Below, one piece after another: positions 51,577-59,522 of a DNA stretch of 64,000 nucleotides. Source of the stretch: BP-133 sp040756995. Its GTDB lineage: Bacteria; Actinomycetota; Acidimicrobiia; IMCC26256; BP-133. Each line of letters opens with the position of its first letter. The first letter of the stretch is position 1. The stretch is from the NCBI GenBank assembly GCA_040756995.1, contig JBFLYK010000001.1:186001-250000 (forward strand), written 5' to 3'. The translations under genes and the position numbers were made by a program. The notes beneath the pieces were generated by a model, which worked only from the letters and a program-made list of their open reading frames with translations, was not told the DNA's origin and made no database searches.

Positions 51577-52245
51577 TCAGCGGAGTGTGGGTTCGGGCTC
51601 TCGCGCCTCGAGGCGGATCTCCACCGCCACCACACCGGGGACGTGCCGGGCCAGGGACTCCACGACGGGCACGTCGCTCGGGTGCAGCACGGTGCCCTCC
51701 AGGGTGACAACCCCCTGGTCGACGGTGAAGGTGACCTCGTGGTCATCGGGCGCGAACCGGGCGCTGCCCAGGCGGTCCCGCAGGTCGGCGGCGATGTCCT
51801 CATCCGGCCGGTCGAACACCCGCAGGACGTCGTGCCGAGAGAGGATGCCGACGACGCGGCCTTCGTAGTCGACGACCGGCAGTCGCTTCACCCGGTGCGC
51901 GAGCATCCTCCGGGCCGCGAAGCTCACGTCGTCCGCTGGGTGGATGGCGAACGGCCAGGGGGTCATCAGGGCCTCGGCGGTCAGGCTTTTCGCTTTCTGC
52001 ACCCAGCGAACATCGCCGGTCAGGAGATCCACGAGCACCTGGAGCGGTCGGCGACGCAGCCCGGCGTAGGCTTCCCTGCTCACCAGGTCGGCCTCCGTCA
52101 CGATGCCCAGCAGCCGGCCGTCGTCGTCGACCACCGGCACGCCGCTTAGGTCGTGGCGGAGCAGCGTCTCGAGCACGTCTTTGAACGGTGTCTCCGGCTT
52201 GACCGACAACACTTCGCGGGTCATCAGGTCCTTGACTTTCGTCAT
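51577..52245 (-). CDS. CBS pair with C-terminal BON domain
   Basis: 222 residues: MTKVKDLMTREVLSVKPETP, GRLLGIVTEADLVSREAYAG, GRVVGILSRHDVLRVFDRPD, BON part VTFTVDQGVVTLEGTVLHPS. Paralogue of 38880. GGGAGGGAGCG precedes ATG 52245. A DosR-like box lies 110 bp upstream, divergent from 52585. Confidence 0.92.
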   Translation of the reverse strand: MTKVKDLMTREVLSVKPETPFKDVLETLLRHDLSGVPVVDDDGRLLGIVTEADLVSREAYAGLRRRPLQVLVDLLTGDVRWVQKAKSLTAEALMTPWPFAIHPADDVSFAARRMLAHRVKRLPVVDYEGRVVGILSRHDVLRVFDRPDEDIAADLRDRLGSARFAPDDHEVTFTVDQGVVTLEGTVLHPSDVPVVESLARHVPGVVAVEIRLEAREPEPTLR

Positions 52246-52355
52246 CGCTCCCTCCCTATTCCCGAGGCGGTCGTATGACAGAGCAGTCCCCTTCCGAGAG
52301 CGCAACGCGGTGACGACTGCACCCGTCATTCGACCCGTCCCGCAGCGGAGTGAAC

Positions 52356-52371
52356 AGGGGCGAAGGTCCCA
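52356..52371. promoter_or_regulatory. DosR-like box between CBS-BON and DUF2231 genes
   Basis: AGGGGCGAAGGTCCCA. A second weaker sequence (TTCGACCCGTCCCG) lies at 52329-52342. Confidence 0.6.
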
Positions 52372-52584
52372 ACCCGATGGGCCTGATCGTCACCGGTCGG
52401 CGGGGGCAGAAGGGGAGGATCAACGCTTCGATCCCGGCTGAGCGGCGTTGTTCCTCGCGGGCACATGACGGACGCAAAAGGGCCCAACGACCCATTCGGT
52501 TCCAACCCATGGCCCTGTCGCCCAGTGGGAGCTGCAGCGCACCATGGTCGGGTGAGTCCGCGGCTTGGGGGCAAGGAGGATCTG

Positions 52585-53100
52585 ATGGAGATCTCGAAGG
52601 TGTTCGGCCTTCCCGCCCATCCGCTGTTCGTGCACGTGCCGGTGGTGCTCGTTCCGCTCGCCGCCGTCGGGGCGGTGCTCCTCGCCGTCCGCCCGGCTTG
52701 GAGGATCCGCTTCGGTGCGCTGGTGGCCATCGCCGCCGGGGTGGGGCTGGCCGGCATCCAGCTGGCCATTGGTAGCGGGGAGGCACTGGAGGAACGGGTC
52801 AGGGAGAGTGCCGCGCTCGAGCGTCACGAGGAGCTGGCCGGCATCACTCGCCTGTCGGTGCTGTTGTTCTTCCTTGCCGTCACCGCCTTCGTCCTCTTCG
52901 ACCGGTACCGCCAGCGTCGCGCCGTCCTCGCCGGCCCGGGAACTCCGGCCGCCACGTGCCGCTCGCCGCTCCTGGCCGCCCTGACGGTCATCACCGTGGC
53001 CATGTCGGTCTTTGCCACCACGGCCGTGGTCCAGGCTGGCCACACCGGCGCCGAGGCGACCTGGGAGCGCACGTCCCAAGAACAGCCGAACGGGGACTGA
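52585..53100 (+). CDS. DUF2231-like membrane protein
   Basis: 171 residues, four TM helices: LPAHPLFVHVPVVLVPLAAV (the H-P-x3-H-x-P motif of DUF2231), FGALVAIAAGVGLAGIQLAI, LSVLLFFLAVTAFVLFDRY, LLAALTVITVAMSVFATTAV. The conserved histidines may bind heme or metal; function unknown. CAAGGAGGATCTG precedes ATG 52585. Confidence 0.78.
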   Translation: MEISKVFGLPAHPLFVHVPVVLVPLAAVGAVLLAVRPAWRIRFGALVAIAAGVGLAGIQLAIGSGEALEERVRESAALERHEELAGITRLSVLLFFLAVTAFVLFDRYRQRRAVLAGPGTPAATCRSPLLAALTVITVAMSVFATTAVVQAGHTGAEATWERTSQEQPNGD

Positions 53101-53127
53101 TCCCGTGATCAGCGCGAGGAGGCAGCC

Positions 53128-53238
53128 ATGCACGTGAGGGACCTGTACCGGAAGCCCACGGTCACCGTGGGCGCGGACGCAACGCTGGCCGACGCCGCCG
53201 CGCTCATGAATAAGGAAGCCGTCGGCGCCGTGGAGGTC
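53128..53238 (+). pseudogene. Truncated first CBS motif, homologous to the start of 37459-37908
   Basis: MHVRDLYRKPTVTVGADATL then ADAALMNKEAVGAVEV in nearly the same words as the CBS protein at 37459 (MRVSDLYRKPPVTV...), including its ribosome site. It ends after 37 residues, fused in frame to the next gene. A separate product is unlikely to fold. Confidence 0.7.
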
Positions 53239-53241
53239 ATC

Positions 53242-54006
53242 ATGCACGCAATGGCAACTTCAACGACCCGGGGCTGGCGGCACCTCGAACGGTACGCCTA
53301 TGTCGAACGGGACTACGACGAGGTCTGGTCGTGGCTCGCCGGTCATCTCTCGTCGCTCGGGGATCCGCTGCCCGGCGGGGGACGCTCGGTGGAGCTGCGG
53401 ATCCGGCCGGGCGGCGTGAAGGTCAGCCGGCCCGTCCGCCTCCGTGTCCATGGGTTCATCGGCGGCGACCAGCGAGCGCGGGCCGCGCTGGGCTGGGCCG
53501 ACGCCGCCCACCCCCGCGCCTTCCCGGAGCTGGAGGCCGAGCTGGAGATCGTCCGGGTGCCCCACGACGGCGCGCCCTTCACCCAGCTGGGGATCCTGGC
53601 CCGCTACCGGCCGCCGCTCGGGCCGCTCGGCGCCCTGGGGGACCGGCTGGCCGGGGCGGAGGTCGTCGACGCCTCCCTCACCACATTCCTCGACGAACTC
53701 GCCGAGGCGGTGGGGAACCACGTGACCCCACCGTTACTCGCGGCTCAGGCTGAGGACTCCGCCAGCGGCGAGCACGACGACAATCCGAACAACCGGCGCC
53801 TGTTCCTCACCGTGGACGGGCTGGCCGTGCGGCGGGGAGGAGCAGCCGGGGTCTGCGAGACGCTGGCGGCGCTGCCCGGTGTAGCCCGTGTCAGCCTGAA
53901 CCCTTTCAGCGGTCTGGCCGCCGTCGATCATGACCCGACGCGGTGCGGCCTGGAGCAGATGGCGGCCGCCCTCGACGAGGAGGCCGCCGGCCGCCCGCCG
54001 GCATGA
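53242..54006 (+). CDS. SRPBCC-like domain plus degenerate HMA-like domain
   Basis: 254 residues from ATG 53242 (GGAGGTCATC just upstream). Residues 1-160 resemble SRPBCC (YAYVERDYDEVWSWLAGHLS; LEIVRVPHDGAPFTQLGILA). The C-terminal 70 (LFLTVDGLAVRRGGAAGVCE; LPGVARVSLNPFSGLAAVDH) have the ferredoxin-like fold of HMA domains without the CxxC. The frame is open back to 53128, so a 292-residue fusion with the CBS scrap may be made. It overlaps the next gene by ATGA. Confidence 0.62.
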   Translation: MHAMATSTTRGWRHLERYAYVERDYDEVWSWLAGHLSSLGDPLPGGGRSVELRIRPGGVKVSRPVRLRVHGFIGGDQRARAALGWADAAHPRAFPELEAELEIVRVPHDGAPFTQLGILARYRPPLGPLGALGDRLAGAEVVDASLTTFLDELAEAVGNHVTPPLLAAQAEDSASGEHDDNPNNRRLFLTVDGLAVRRGGAAGVCETLAALPGVARVSLNPFSGLAAVDHDPTRCGLEQMAAALDEEAAGRPPA

Positions 54007-55463
54007 TGGCCGAGCCGGTGGACGCCGCGGCGCTGGCCGAGACGCACATCTCCGTTCTCATCTCGATCGGTGATCGGGTCTACAAACTCAAGAAGCCGGT
54101 GTCGCTGGGGTTCCTGGACTTCTCCGACCGGAAGCTGCGGGAGCAGGCCTGCCACCGCGAAGTCGAGCTCAACCGCCGGCTGGCTCCCGACGTCTACCTC
54201 GGCGTCGCCGACGTCGTCGGCGTCGACGGCCAGCCGTGCGACCATCTCGTGGTCATGCGCCGCATGCCGGCCGACCGGCGCCTCGCCGGGCTGGTCCGGG
54301 CCGGGGCACCGGTCGACGATCTCCTCGCCGGCGTCGCCCGGAGGATCGCCGCCTTCCACGAAGCAGCGGCGACCTCGGACCAGATCGCCTCCGCCGGCCG
54401 GCGCGACGCCGTGCGGGCGGTCTGGGAAGCCAGTTTCCGTCAGCTCGAGCCGTTCATCGGACCGGTCCTCGACCCGAAGACCTGTCGTCGGGTCGAGGAC
54501 CTGGTGCGGCGCTACCTCGCCGGCCGGGAGCGGCTGTTCGACCACCGGATCGCCAGCGGCGCAGTACGCGACGGCCACGGCGACCTTCAGGCCGAGGACA
54601 TCTTCTGCCTCGACGACGGGCCCCGCATCCTCGACTGCATCGAGTTCGACGATCAGCTGCGCTACGGCGACGTGGTGGCGGACGTCGCCTTCCTGGCCAT
54701 GGATCTCGAGCGTCTCGGCGCCCCCGGCGCCGCCTCCTCCTTCCTGGCCCGCTACCGGGAGTTCACCGGCGAGACCTACCCGCAGTCGCTGGCCGACCAT
54801 TACATCGCCGCCCGGGCCCACGTGCGCTGCAAGGTCGCCTGCCTCCGGTACGGCCAGGGCGACGAGGGCTCGGCGGCGGCTGCTGGCTCCCTCCTCGATC
54901 TTGCCCGCCGGCACCTGGAGACCGGCCGGGTCCGCCTCGTGCTGGTCGGCGGCCTTCCAGGGACGGGCAAGTCCACGGTGGCCGCGGCGCTGGCCGATAG
55001 CACCGGATGGTCGGTCCTGCGCTCCGACGAGGTCCGCAAGGACGTGACCGGCCTCGGGCATGCCACGGCGGCCATCGCCGCTCCGGGCGAAGGGCTGTAC
55101 CAGCCATCCGTCACCGACGAGACGTACGACGCGATGCTCCAGCGGGCCCGAGTGGCCTTGGAGCTGGGCGGGTCCGTCATCCTCGACGCCAGCTGGGCGG
55201 CCGACCGACACCGGCAGGCGGCCCGAAAGGTGGCCGAGGACACCGCCACCGACTCGGTCGAGCTGCGCTGCGCCGCCCCACCCGAGTTGGCCGACCAGCG
55301 GATCCGAGCCCGTCTCGCGGCCGGCGGCGACCCCTCCGACGCCACGCCGGCCGTGGCGGCGGCCATGGCCGGCCGGTTCGACCCCTGGCCGGCCGCATCG
55401 GTCGTGGACACCGCCGGAACGCTGGAATCGTCGGTCACCCGAGCCCTGAAGGCGGCCAGCTGA
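54003..55463 (+). CDS. APH-like plus P-loop kinase protein (Rv2004c-like)
   Basis: 486 residues. N-terminal half: aminoglycoside-phosphotransferase-like (ISIGDRVYKLKKPVSLGFLD; VRDGHGDLQAEDIF; LDCIEFDDQLRYGDVVADVA). C-terminal half: P-loop kinase with Walker A LVGGLPGTGKSTVAAALAD and LRSDEVRKDVTGLG. The same two-domain order is found in Rv2004c, a DosR-regulon protein of M. tuberculosis; the substrate is unknown. ATG 54003 overlaps the preceding gene. Confidence 0.85.
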   Translation: MMAEPVDAAALAETHISVLISIGDRVYKLKKPVSLGFLDFSDRKLREQACHREVELNRRLAPDVYLGVADVVGVDGQPCDHLVVMRRMPADRRLAGLVRAGAPVDDLLAGVARRIAAFHEAAATSDQIASAGRRDAVRAVWEASFRQLEPFIGPVLDPKTCRRVEDLVRRYLAGRERLFDHRIASGAVRDGHGDLQAEDIFCLDDGPRILDCIEFDDQLRYGDVVADVAFLAMDLERLGAPGAASSFLARYREFTGETYPQSLADHYIAARAHVRCKVACLRYGQGDEGSAAAAGSLLDLARRHLETGRVRLVLVGGLPGTGKSTVAAALADSTGWSVLRSDEVRKDVTGLGHATAAIAAPGEGLYQPSVTDETYDAMLQRARVALELGGSVILDASWAADRHRQAARKVAEDTATDSVELRCAAPPELADQRIRARLAAGGDPSDATPAVAAAMAGRFDPWPAASVVDTAGTLESSVTRALKAAS

Positions 55464-55472
55464 CCACCGGCA

Positions 55473-55535
55473 GACCCGAAGTCCCGGCTCAGCGCGCCAG
55501 ACCGATCGGTGCTGCAAAAGTGACCTTCGGCCCTG
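55473..55535. promoter_or_regulatory. Two DosR-like boxes upstream of the PNPOx gene
   Basis: A weak one GACCCGAAGTCCCGG (55473-55487, one base short) and a good one GTGACCTTCGGCCCTG (55520-55535), 36 bp before ATG 55571. Confidence 0.6.
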
Positions 55536-55570
55536 ACCCGTGAGCCAGGTCAACCAGGAGGATGGGCGCC

Positions 55571-56008
55571 ATGAGCAATCCCCCTGCGACCCTGAACACG
55601 GCACAAGACCAGACGACGGTGGAGATCCTGGACCGGGCGGAGTGCCTGGCGCTGCTCGCCACGCAGCGCCTGGGCCGCCTGGCGGTAGTCGCCGGGCCCG
55701 ACGTCGGCCCCCACGTCGTGCCGGTCAACTACACGCTGCACCGCGGCTCGATCGTCCTGCGCTCCGCCCCGGGTACCAAGCGCGACCGGCTCGTCACCGA
55801 ACCGGTCACGTTCGAGGTCGACAGCTTCGACCCGTTCCTCCGTTCGGGGTGGAGCGTCGTCGTCGAGGGCTTCGCCTACGAGGCGTCAGACCGGGAGATG
55901 GAATGGGAGGACATCAACTTCCGTTCCCTTCTCGAACTGCAGAACAGCCGCTGGGTGCGCCTGGTGCCCCGCTCGATCAGCGGCCGGAGACTCACGGCCG
56001 GGCGATAG
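55571..56008 (+). CDS. PNPOx-like flavin/F420-binding protein
   Basis: 145 residues, one split barrel: CLALLATQRLGRLAVVAGPD, VPVNYTLHRGSIVLRSAPGT, GWSVVVEGFAYEAS, RLVPRSISGRRL. Closely related to both domains of 35770-36714. AGGAGG lies 10 bases before ATG 55571 (ATG 55562 is too close). Likely a hypoxia-induced oxidoreductase or redox-cofactor binder. Confidence 0.87.
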   Translation: MSNPPATLNTAQDQTTVEILDRAECLALLATQRLGRLAVVAGPDVGPHVVPVNYTLHRGSIVLRSAPGTKRDRLVTEPVTFEVDSFDPFLRSGWSVVVEGFAYEASDREMEWEDINFRSLLELQNSRWVRLVPRSISGRRLTAGR

Positions 56009-56081
56009 GCAAACACGCCGGGCGTTTCGAGAATGTTCGGTGCCGACGCTCGTGAAGCGTTGCAGCCTGATGGAGGAGATC

Positions 56082-56408
56082 ATGGATATGCCGATTGACC
56101 CGAAGGCATCCGGACGGCGGCAGGTCCTCGTCGTTGGTCCTGACCTGTACCTCTCCTGGATGATCTCCGACGTCTTGTCGGACCACCACTACGAGGTCGC
56201 TCTCTGCCCAGGCCCGGAGTTCATTCCCGCTGGTTGTCCTCTTATCCAAGGACGGGGCTGCGCGCTCGTCGAGCGCAGCGACATCCTCCTCACAGGATTG
56301 GATTCCGACCAACCGCTCAATCGCATGGTGGCTCGCACGCTTCGAACGGTTCATCCCGGCAAGCCCATGATCACGTTCAGCGAGGAGCGCAGAACCGCGA
56401 GTTCGTGA
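56082..56408 (+). CDS. Receiver-like protein lacking the phosphorylation Asp
   Basis: 108 residues resembling a response-regulator receiver (QVLVVGPDLYLSWMISDVLS; VERSDILLTGLDSDQPLNRM; HPGKPMITFSEE). The acidic pocket is reduced to a single Asp, and the Asp expected in LLxD is Thr (DILLTGL). It cannot be a normal phospho-receiver. TGGAGGAGATC precedes ATG 56082. No output domain. Confidence 0.6.
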   Translation: MDMPIDPKASGRRQVLVVGPDLYLSWMISDVLSDHHYEVALCPGPEFIPAGCPLIQGRGCALVERSDILLTGLDSDQPLNRMVARTLRTVHPGKPMITFSEERRTASS

Positions 56409-56462
56409 CCCACAGCGACGTGAGTGGGGCGAGTTGGAAGGTGGCTGGGACCGGCTGACGTG

Positions 56463-57326
56463 TCAGGCGGACGGCGGGATGACGAGCACCGTCGTCTCGG
56501 CATGATGGATCACCTGAACGGTGACGGAGCCGAGTAGCAGCCCCTTGAACCCGCCCAGCCCTCGCGAGCCCATGACGATCAGGTCGGCGCCGGGCGCGTG
56601 CTCGAGGATGGCGGCCGCCGGCGCCCCGTAGGCGGAGATCGCCTCGACCGGCGCCGGCAGCCCGCTGGTGTCCACACCCTGGAGCGCATCGGCGAGCAGC
56701 TGGCGGGACGCCCGCTCGAACTCATCCGGGTCGAGCATCGCTCCGGTGAACGGGTAGCCGCCGACGTAGGGCGGATGCCAGGCGTTCACGGCTGCCAGCC
56801 GGGCCGACCGCAGGCGGGCCTCGTCCACCGCCCAGGCCAGCGCCCGATGCGCGGTGGCGGAGCCGTCGACGGCGGCGACGACCCGTGCTTCGTGGCCCGA
56901 GAGCGGTTCTCCTCGCACGACGGCGACCGGGGTGGTGGCGTGGTGCAGGCACTGCTGGCTCACCGACCCGAGCAGCAGGCCCTTGAAGCCGCCCATGCCT
57001 CGAGCGCCGACCACCAGAAGGTCGGCGGTAGCGGAGGCCTCGAGCAGGCTGCGGGCCGGGAGGTCGCACACGACGCGCCGTTCGACCGCCCCCGCCGCCT
57101 CGGCTCCGAGCGCGCCGGTGACAATGCCGCCGAGGGCCGCGGCCGCGTCGTCCTCACCGTAGGAGGGGTCGAAGCGCTCGGCGACGATGGTTTGATGCTG
57201 GTCGAGGAATCCCCAGGCCATCACCGCCGTGATGGTCCACCCCCGGAGCTGCCCTTCGTGCGCCGCCCATCGCAGCGCCGTGACGGCGTGCTCCGACTCG
57301 TCGACGCCAACGATGATCTCACCCAT
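56463..57326 (-). CDS. Tandem UspA-domain protein
   Basis: 287 residues, two complete USP domains: MGEIIVGVDESEHAVTALRW with GARGMGGFKGLLLGSVSQQC, and RVVAAVDGSATAHRALAWAV with GSRGLGGFKGLLLGSVTVQV. Both ATP loops look intact. GAGGAGGCACCGA precedes ATG 57326; DosR-like boxes lie 137-206 bp upstream. It resembles Rv2005c/Rv2623-type DosR-regulated USPs. Confidence 0.94.
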   Translation of the reverse strand: MGEIIVGVDESEHAVTALRWAAHEGQLRGWTITAVMAWGFLDQHQTIVAERFDPSYGEDDAAAALGGIVTGALGAEAAGAVERRVVCDLPARSLLEASATADLLVVGARGMGGFKGLLLGSVSQQCLHHATTPVAVVRGEPLSGHEARVVAAVDGSATAHRALAWAVDEARLRSARLAAVNAWHPPYVGGYPFTGAMLDPDEFERASRQLLADALQGVDTSGLPAPVEAISAYGAPAAAILEHAPGADLIVMGSRGLGGFKGLLLGSVTVQVIHHAETTVLVIPPSA

Positions 57327-57462
57327 TCGGTGCCTCCTCGCTGCTGGGCATCCGTCGATGCCAGGTCATGCCCGCTGTTCCCGAATTACGCCGTCGTGGT
57401 TTGAACGGTGCGGAGGTGGAGTTCCCATGCCCTTCTTGTACCGGACACGCCCTCTATCCAAC

Positions 57463-57532
57463 AGGGGCGAAGGACTCATCGCAGTGCACTCGCCGGGCCG
57501 GGTGTCGCCCGAACCCTTGGGACTTTCGACCC
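57463..57532. promoter_or_regulatory. Two DosR-like boxes upstream of the tandem USP
   Basis: AGGGGCGAAGGACTCA (57463-57478) and GGGACTTTCGACCC (57519-57532), 56 bp apart. The rest of 57327-57624 has no gene. Confidence 0.65.
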
Positions 57533-57624
57533 GACCCTCGGCGGGCAGCTATGAACGAAGACTGCACCGTGATCTCACCGCCTGCGCTGCTGGTCGACGA
57601 CGACATTGACCTTCCGGCGGCTGG

Positions 57625-57963
57625 TCACTTCGTGGAGGCGGCGCTGTGCCGTCGATCGAGCGAGGGTTCCGTGGGCGAGCGAAACGCGCCATTCGAAGAC
57701 GCGCCGATCGCCTGGGCGAGGTCCCGCACCAGCTGGTCGGTGTTGACGTTGAGGTGGCCCGGCAGCTGTTGCAGTTGCCGCACCGCCGTAATCAAGCGAC
57801 CGCAGGCAGCGTCGACGACCGCGGCCCACTCGACCAGCGCCGCGGTCGGATGGGATGCCAGTGGCTGCCCGCAGTGGGGACAGGCTCCCGTTCCCTCCGC
57901 GACGATGGTGAACAGCGGGAACCCGCCGTGGCACCGCTCGCACCGGGCGAGCACCGGCGTCAT
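57625..57963 (-). CDS. Small zinc-ribbon protein
   Basis: 112 residues: CERCHGGFPLFTIVAEGTGA then CPHCGQPLA form an N-terminal CxxC...CxxC ribbon, followed by a helical body (LITAVRQLQQLPGHLNVNTD). A different layout from the eight-Cys family. It overlaps the previous gene by ATGA (57960-57963). Function unknown. Confidence 0.68.
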   Translation of the reverse strand: MTPVLARCERCHGGFPLFTIVAEGTGACPHCGQPLASHPTAALVEWAAVVDAACGRLITAVRQLQQLPGHLNVNTDQLVRDLAQAIGASSNGAFRSPTEPSLDRRHSAASTK

Positions 57964-58280
57964 CGCCGCACCGGCGGATCGGGCCGCTGGCCGGCGGAGT
58001 CGACTGGCTCACGCCACGGCACTCCGGTCCAGAGGCCTTCGAGCAGCGGCTCGGGCAGGACCCGCAGCGCCACGGACGGGGCAGCCAGCTCTTGGAGGGA
58101 ACGGATCAGGAGCCGGTAGGCAACGTCGGCACGGAGGACCTCCCGCAGGAACTGGAATGTGTCGTCGTCACAGAAGCTCAGCCGGCAGAACCGGCACGTC
58201 CCGTTGCCCTGGGCAATACGGGAGAGCAGTTCGTCGGCTCCACAGTGGGCGCACCGCGCCCTGAGCGGTATCACGGCCAT
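57960..58280 (-). CDS. Small zinc-ribbon protein
   Basis: 106 residues: CAHCGADELLSRIAQGNGTC with RFCRLSFCDDD at the N-terminus, then helices (FLREVLRADVAYRLLIRSLQ). Paired and co-translated with 57625-57963, to which it is distantly similar. Likely in one transcript with traR at 58363. Confidence 0.68.
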   Translation of the reverse strand: MAVIPLRARCAHCGADELLSRIAQGNGTCRFCRLSFCDDDTFQFLREVLRADVAYRLLIRSLQELAAPSVALRVLPEPLLEGLWTGVPWREPVDSAGQRPDPPVRR

Positions 58281-58362
58281 GGTTGTTCCACCTCGAATCT
58301 CGCTGGTGGCCGGACGGCCCCGGGGAGGGCCGGGACCGCCCGGCCGCTGGTCCGGGCCCTGG

Positions 58363-58707
58363 TCAGCGCAGGACGCGGTCCCGTCCGGACTGGCAGGCGA
58401 CGCACCGTCGGGTGGCCGGCACGACCTCCAGCCGCTCGTAGGGGATCGGAGCGCCGCACTCTGCGCACAGGCCGTACACCTCTCTTTCGATCAGGTCGAG
58501 GGCCGCCTCGGTTTCCTCCAAGGCCTCCTGACACCGGGCGAGCAAGACCTCGGCCAGGTCGGGCTCCAGGTCCTCGGTGTCCCGGAGCTCCGCCGCTCGG
58601 GTCCGCTGCAGGGCATGCTCCTCAGCCAGCAAGCGACGCAGATCCTCGATCTGGGTCGAAGACAAGTGGGACGACGCGCTCCGCGCTGCCTCAAGCCGCG
58701 TTGACAT
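58363..58707 (-). CDS. TraR/DksA-type zinc-finger protein
   Basis: 114 residues: coiled-coil N-terminal part (SSTQIEDLRRLLAEEHALQR; LARCQEALEETEAALDLIER) and C4 finger CAECGAPIPYERLEVVPATR, RCVACQ. It has the DksA layout but lacks a clear acidic D-x2-D-A tip, so an RNA-polymerase role is uncertain. ATG 58707 has AGGAGG at 8-9 bases; ATG 58716 is the alternative. Confidence 0.85.
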   Translation of the reverse strand: MSTRLEAARSASSHLSSTQIEDLRRLLAEEHALQRTRAAELRDTEDLEPDLAEVLLARCQEALEETEAALDLIEREVYGLCAECGAPIPYERLEVVPATRRCVACQSGRDRVLR

Positions 58708-58788
58708 GACATGCACCTCCTCTGCTCTCGCCGCCCGACGACCCCGGACGCGCCGGAGACGGGCGACGCGACGAAAGAACCCGGGGAG

Positions 58789-59148
58789 CTAGCCGAGGCC
58801 GGGAGGTGCGCCGAGGAGAAGCGCCCTCCAGCTGTCGCCCACGTCACCGAGGGGCAGCTGCCGCCCGCCCGCAACGCGGCGGGGACCGGCCAGGAAGATC
58901 CAAGCAAACGCCAGAACTGCCGGTGCCGGTTGCGCCAGGTCGCGAGTCACCGAACGAACCCGGTGCAACGCGGCCGGGGCAGCAACCGGCGCACCCGGCG
59001 CATCGGCAAGGGCGGCTGACGTGGTGCCGTGCGGGGACCCGACGCTGTCCGCATGGGCGACGCCTGCGCCGAGCAGGCCCGAAACCGCCGCCAGCACGGC
59101 GACAGCGACGAGCACCACACGGAGTCGGGGGGTCATAGCGGCCACCAT
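58789..59148 (-). CDS. Secreted or membrane protein of unknown function
   Basis: 119 residues with an N-terminal signal-like segment LRVVLVAVAVLAAVSGLLGA ending in GVAHADS (a plausible signal peptidase site) and a second hydrophobic stretch (PAVLAFAWIFLAG). GAGGAA precedes ATG 59148; ATG 59136 is possible. A DosR-like box lies 237 bp upstream. No homologue recognised. Confidence 0.5.
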   Translation of the reverse strand: MVAAMTPRLRVVLVAVAVLAAVSGLLGAGVAHADSVGSPHGTTSAALADAPGAPVAAPAALHRVRSVTRDLAQPAPAVLAFAWIFLAGPRRVAGGRQLPLGDVGDSWRALLLGAPPGLG

Positions 59149-59384
59149 AGCCAGTTCCTCATGGCCCAGGTCCGCGGCGTCCTCACCGCGGCACCGCACG
59201 ACGTGCGTTCGTCGCCCGAGCAGGACCAGCGACGCCCTGAGCGAAGTACCAGTGCATGATGGGGAAACGCAGGAGGCGGCCGCCCTTCGCGCGGCCAGCG
59301 CAGCCGCGGACACCGACCGGCCGTCGCCATGGTTGCTGGTCCCACCGGCGCGCCACCGACTCGCGTTAGCTGACTCATAGGGGA

Positions 59385-59401
59385 GTGGGCGCAACGTCCC
59401 T
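59385..59401. promoter_or_regulatory. Weak DosR-like box between 59148 and the multicopper oxidase
   Basis: GTGGGCGCAACGTCCCT; one half-site is good, the centre is off. The remaining sequence 59149-59522 shows no gene. Confidence 0.35.
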
Positions 59402-59522
59402 TCCGCCTGCCGCCCGCGGAGTGCAGGCGTCCTTTTTCGTAGCGCGGCAAAGGCCGGCCCGAGGCGATCGACGCCATGATCGCCCGGGGCCGGCCCGTCA
59501 CGACGACGGGATGGTCTCGCCT

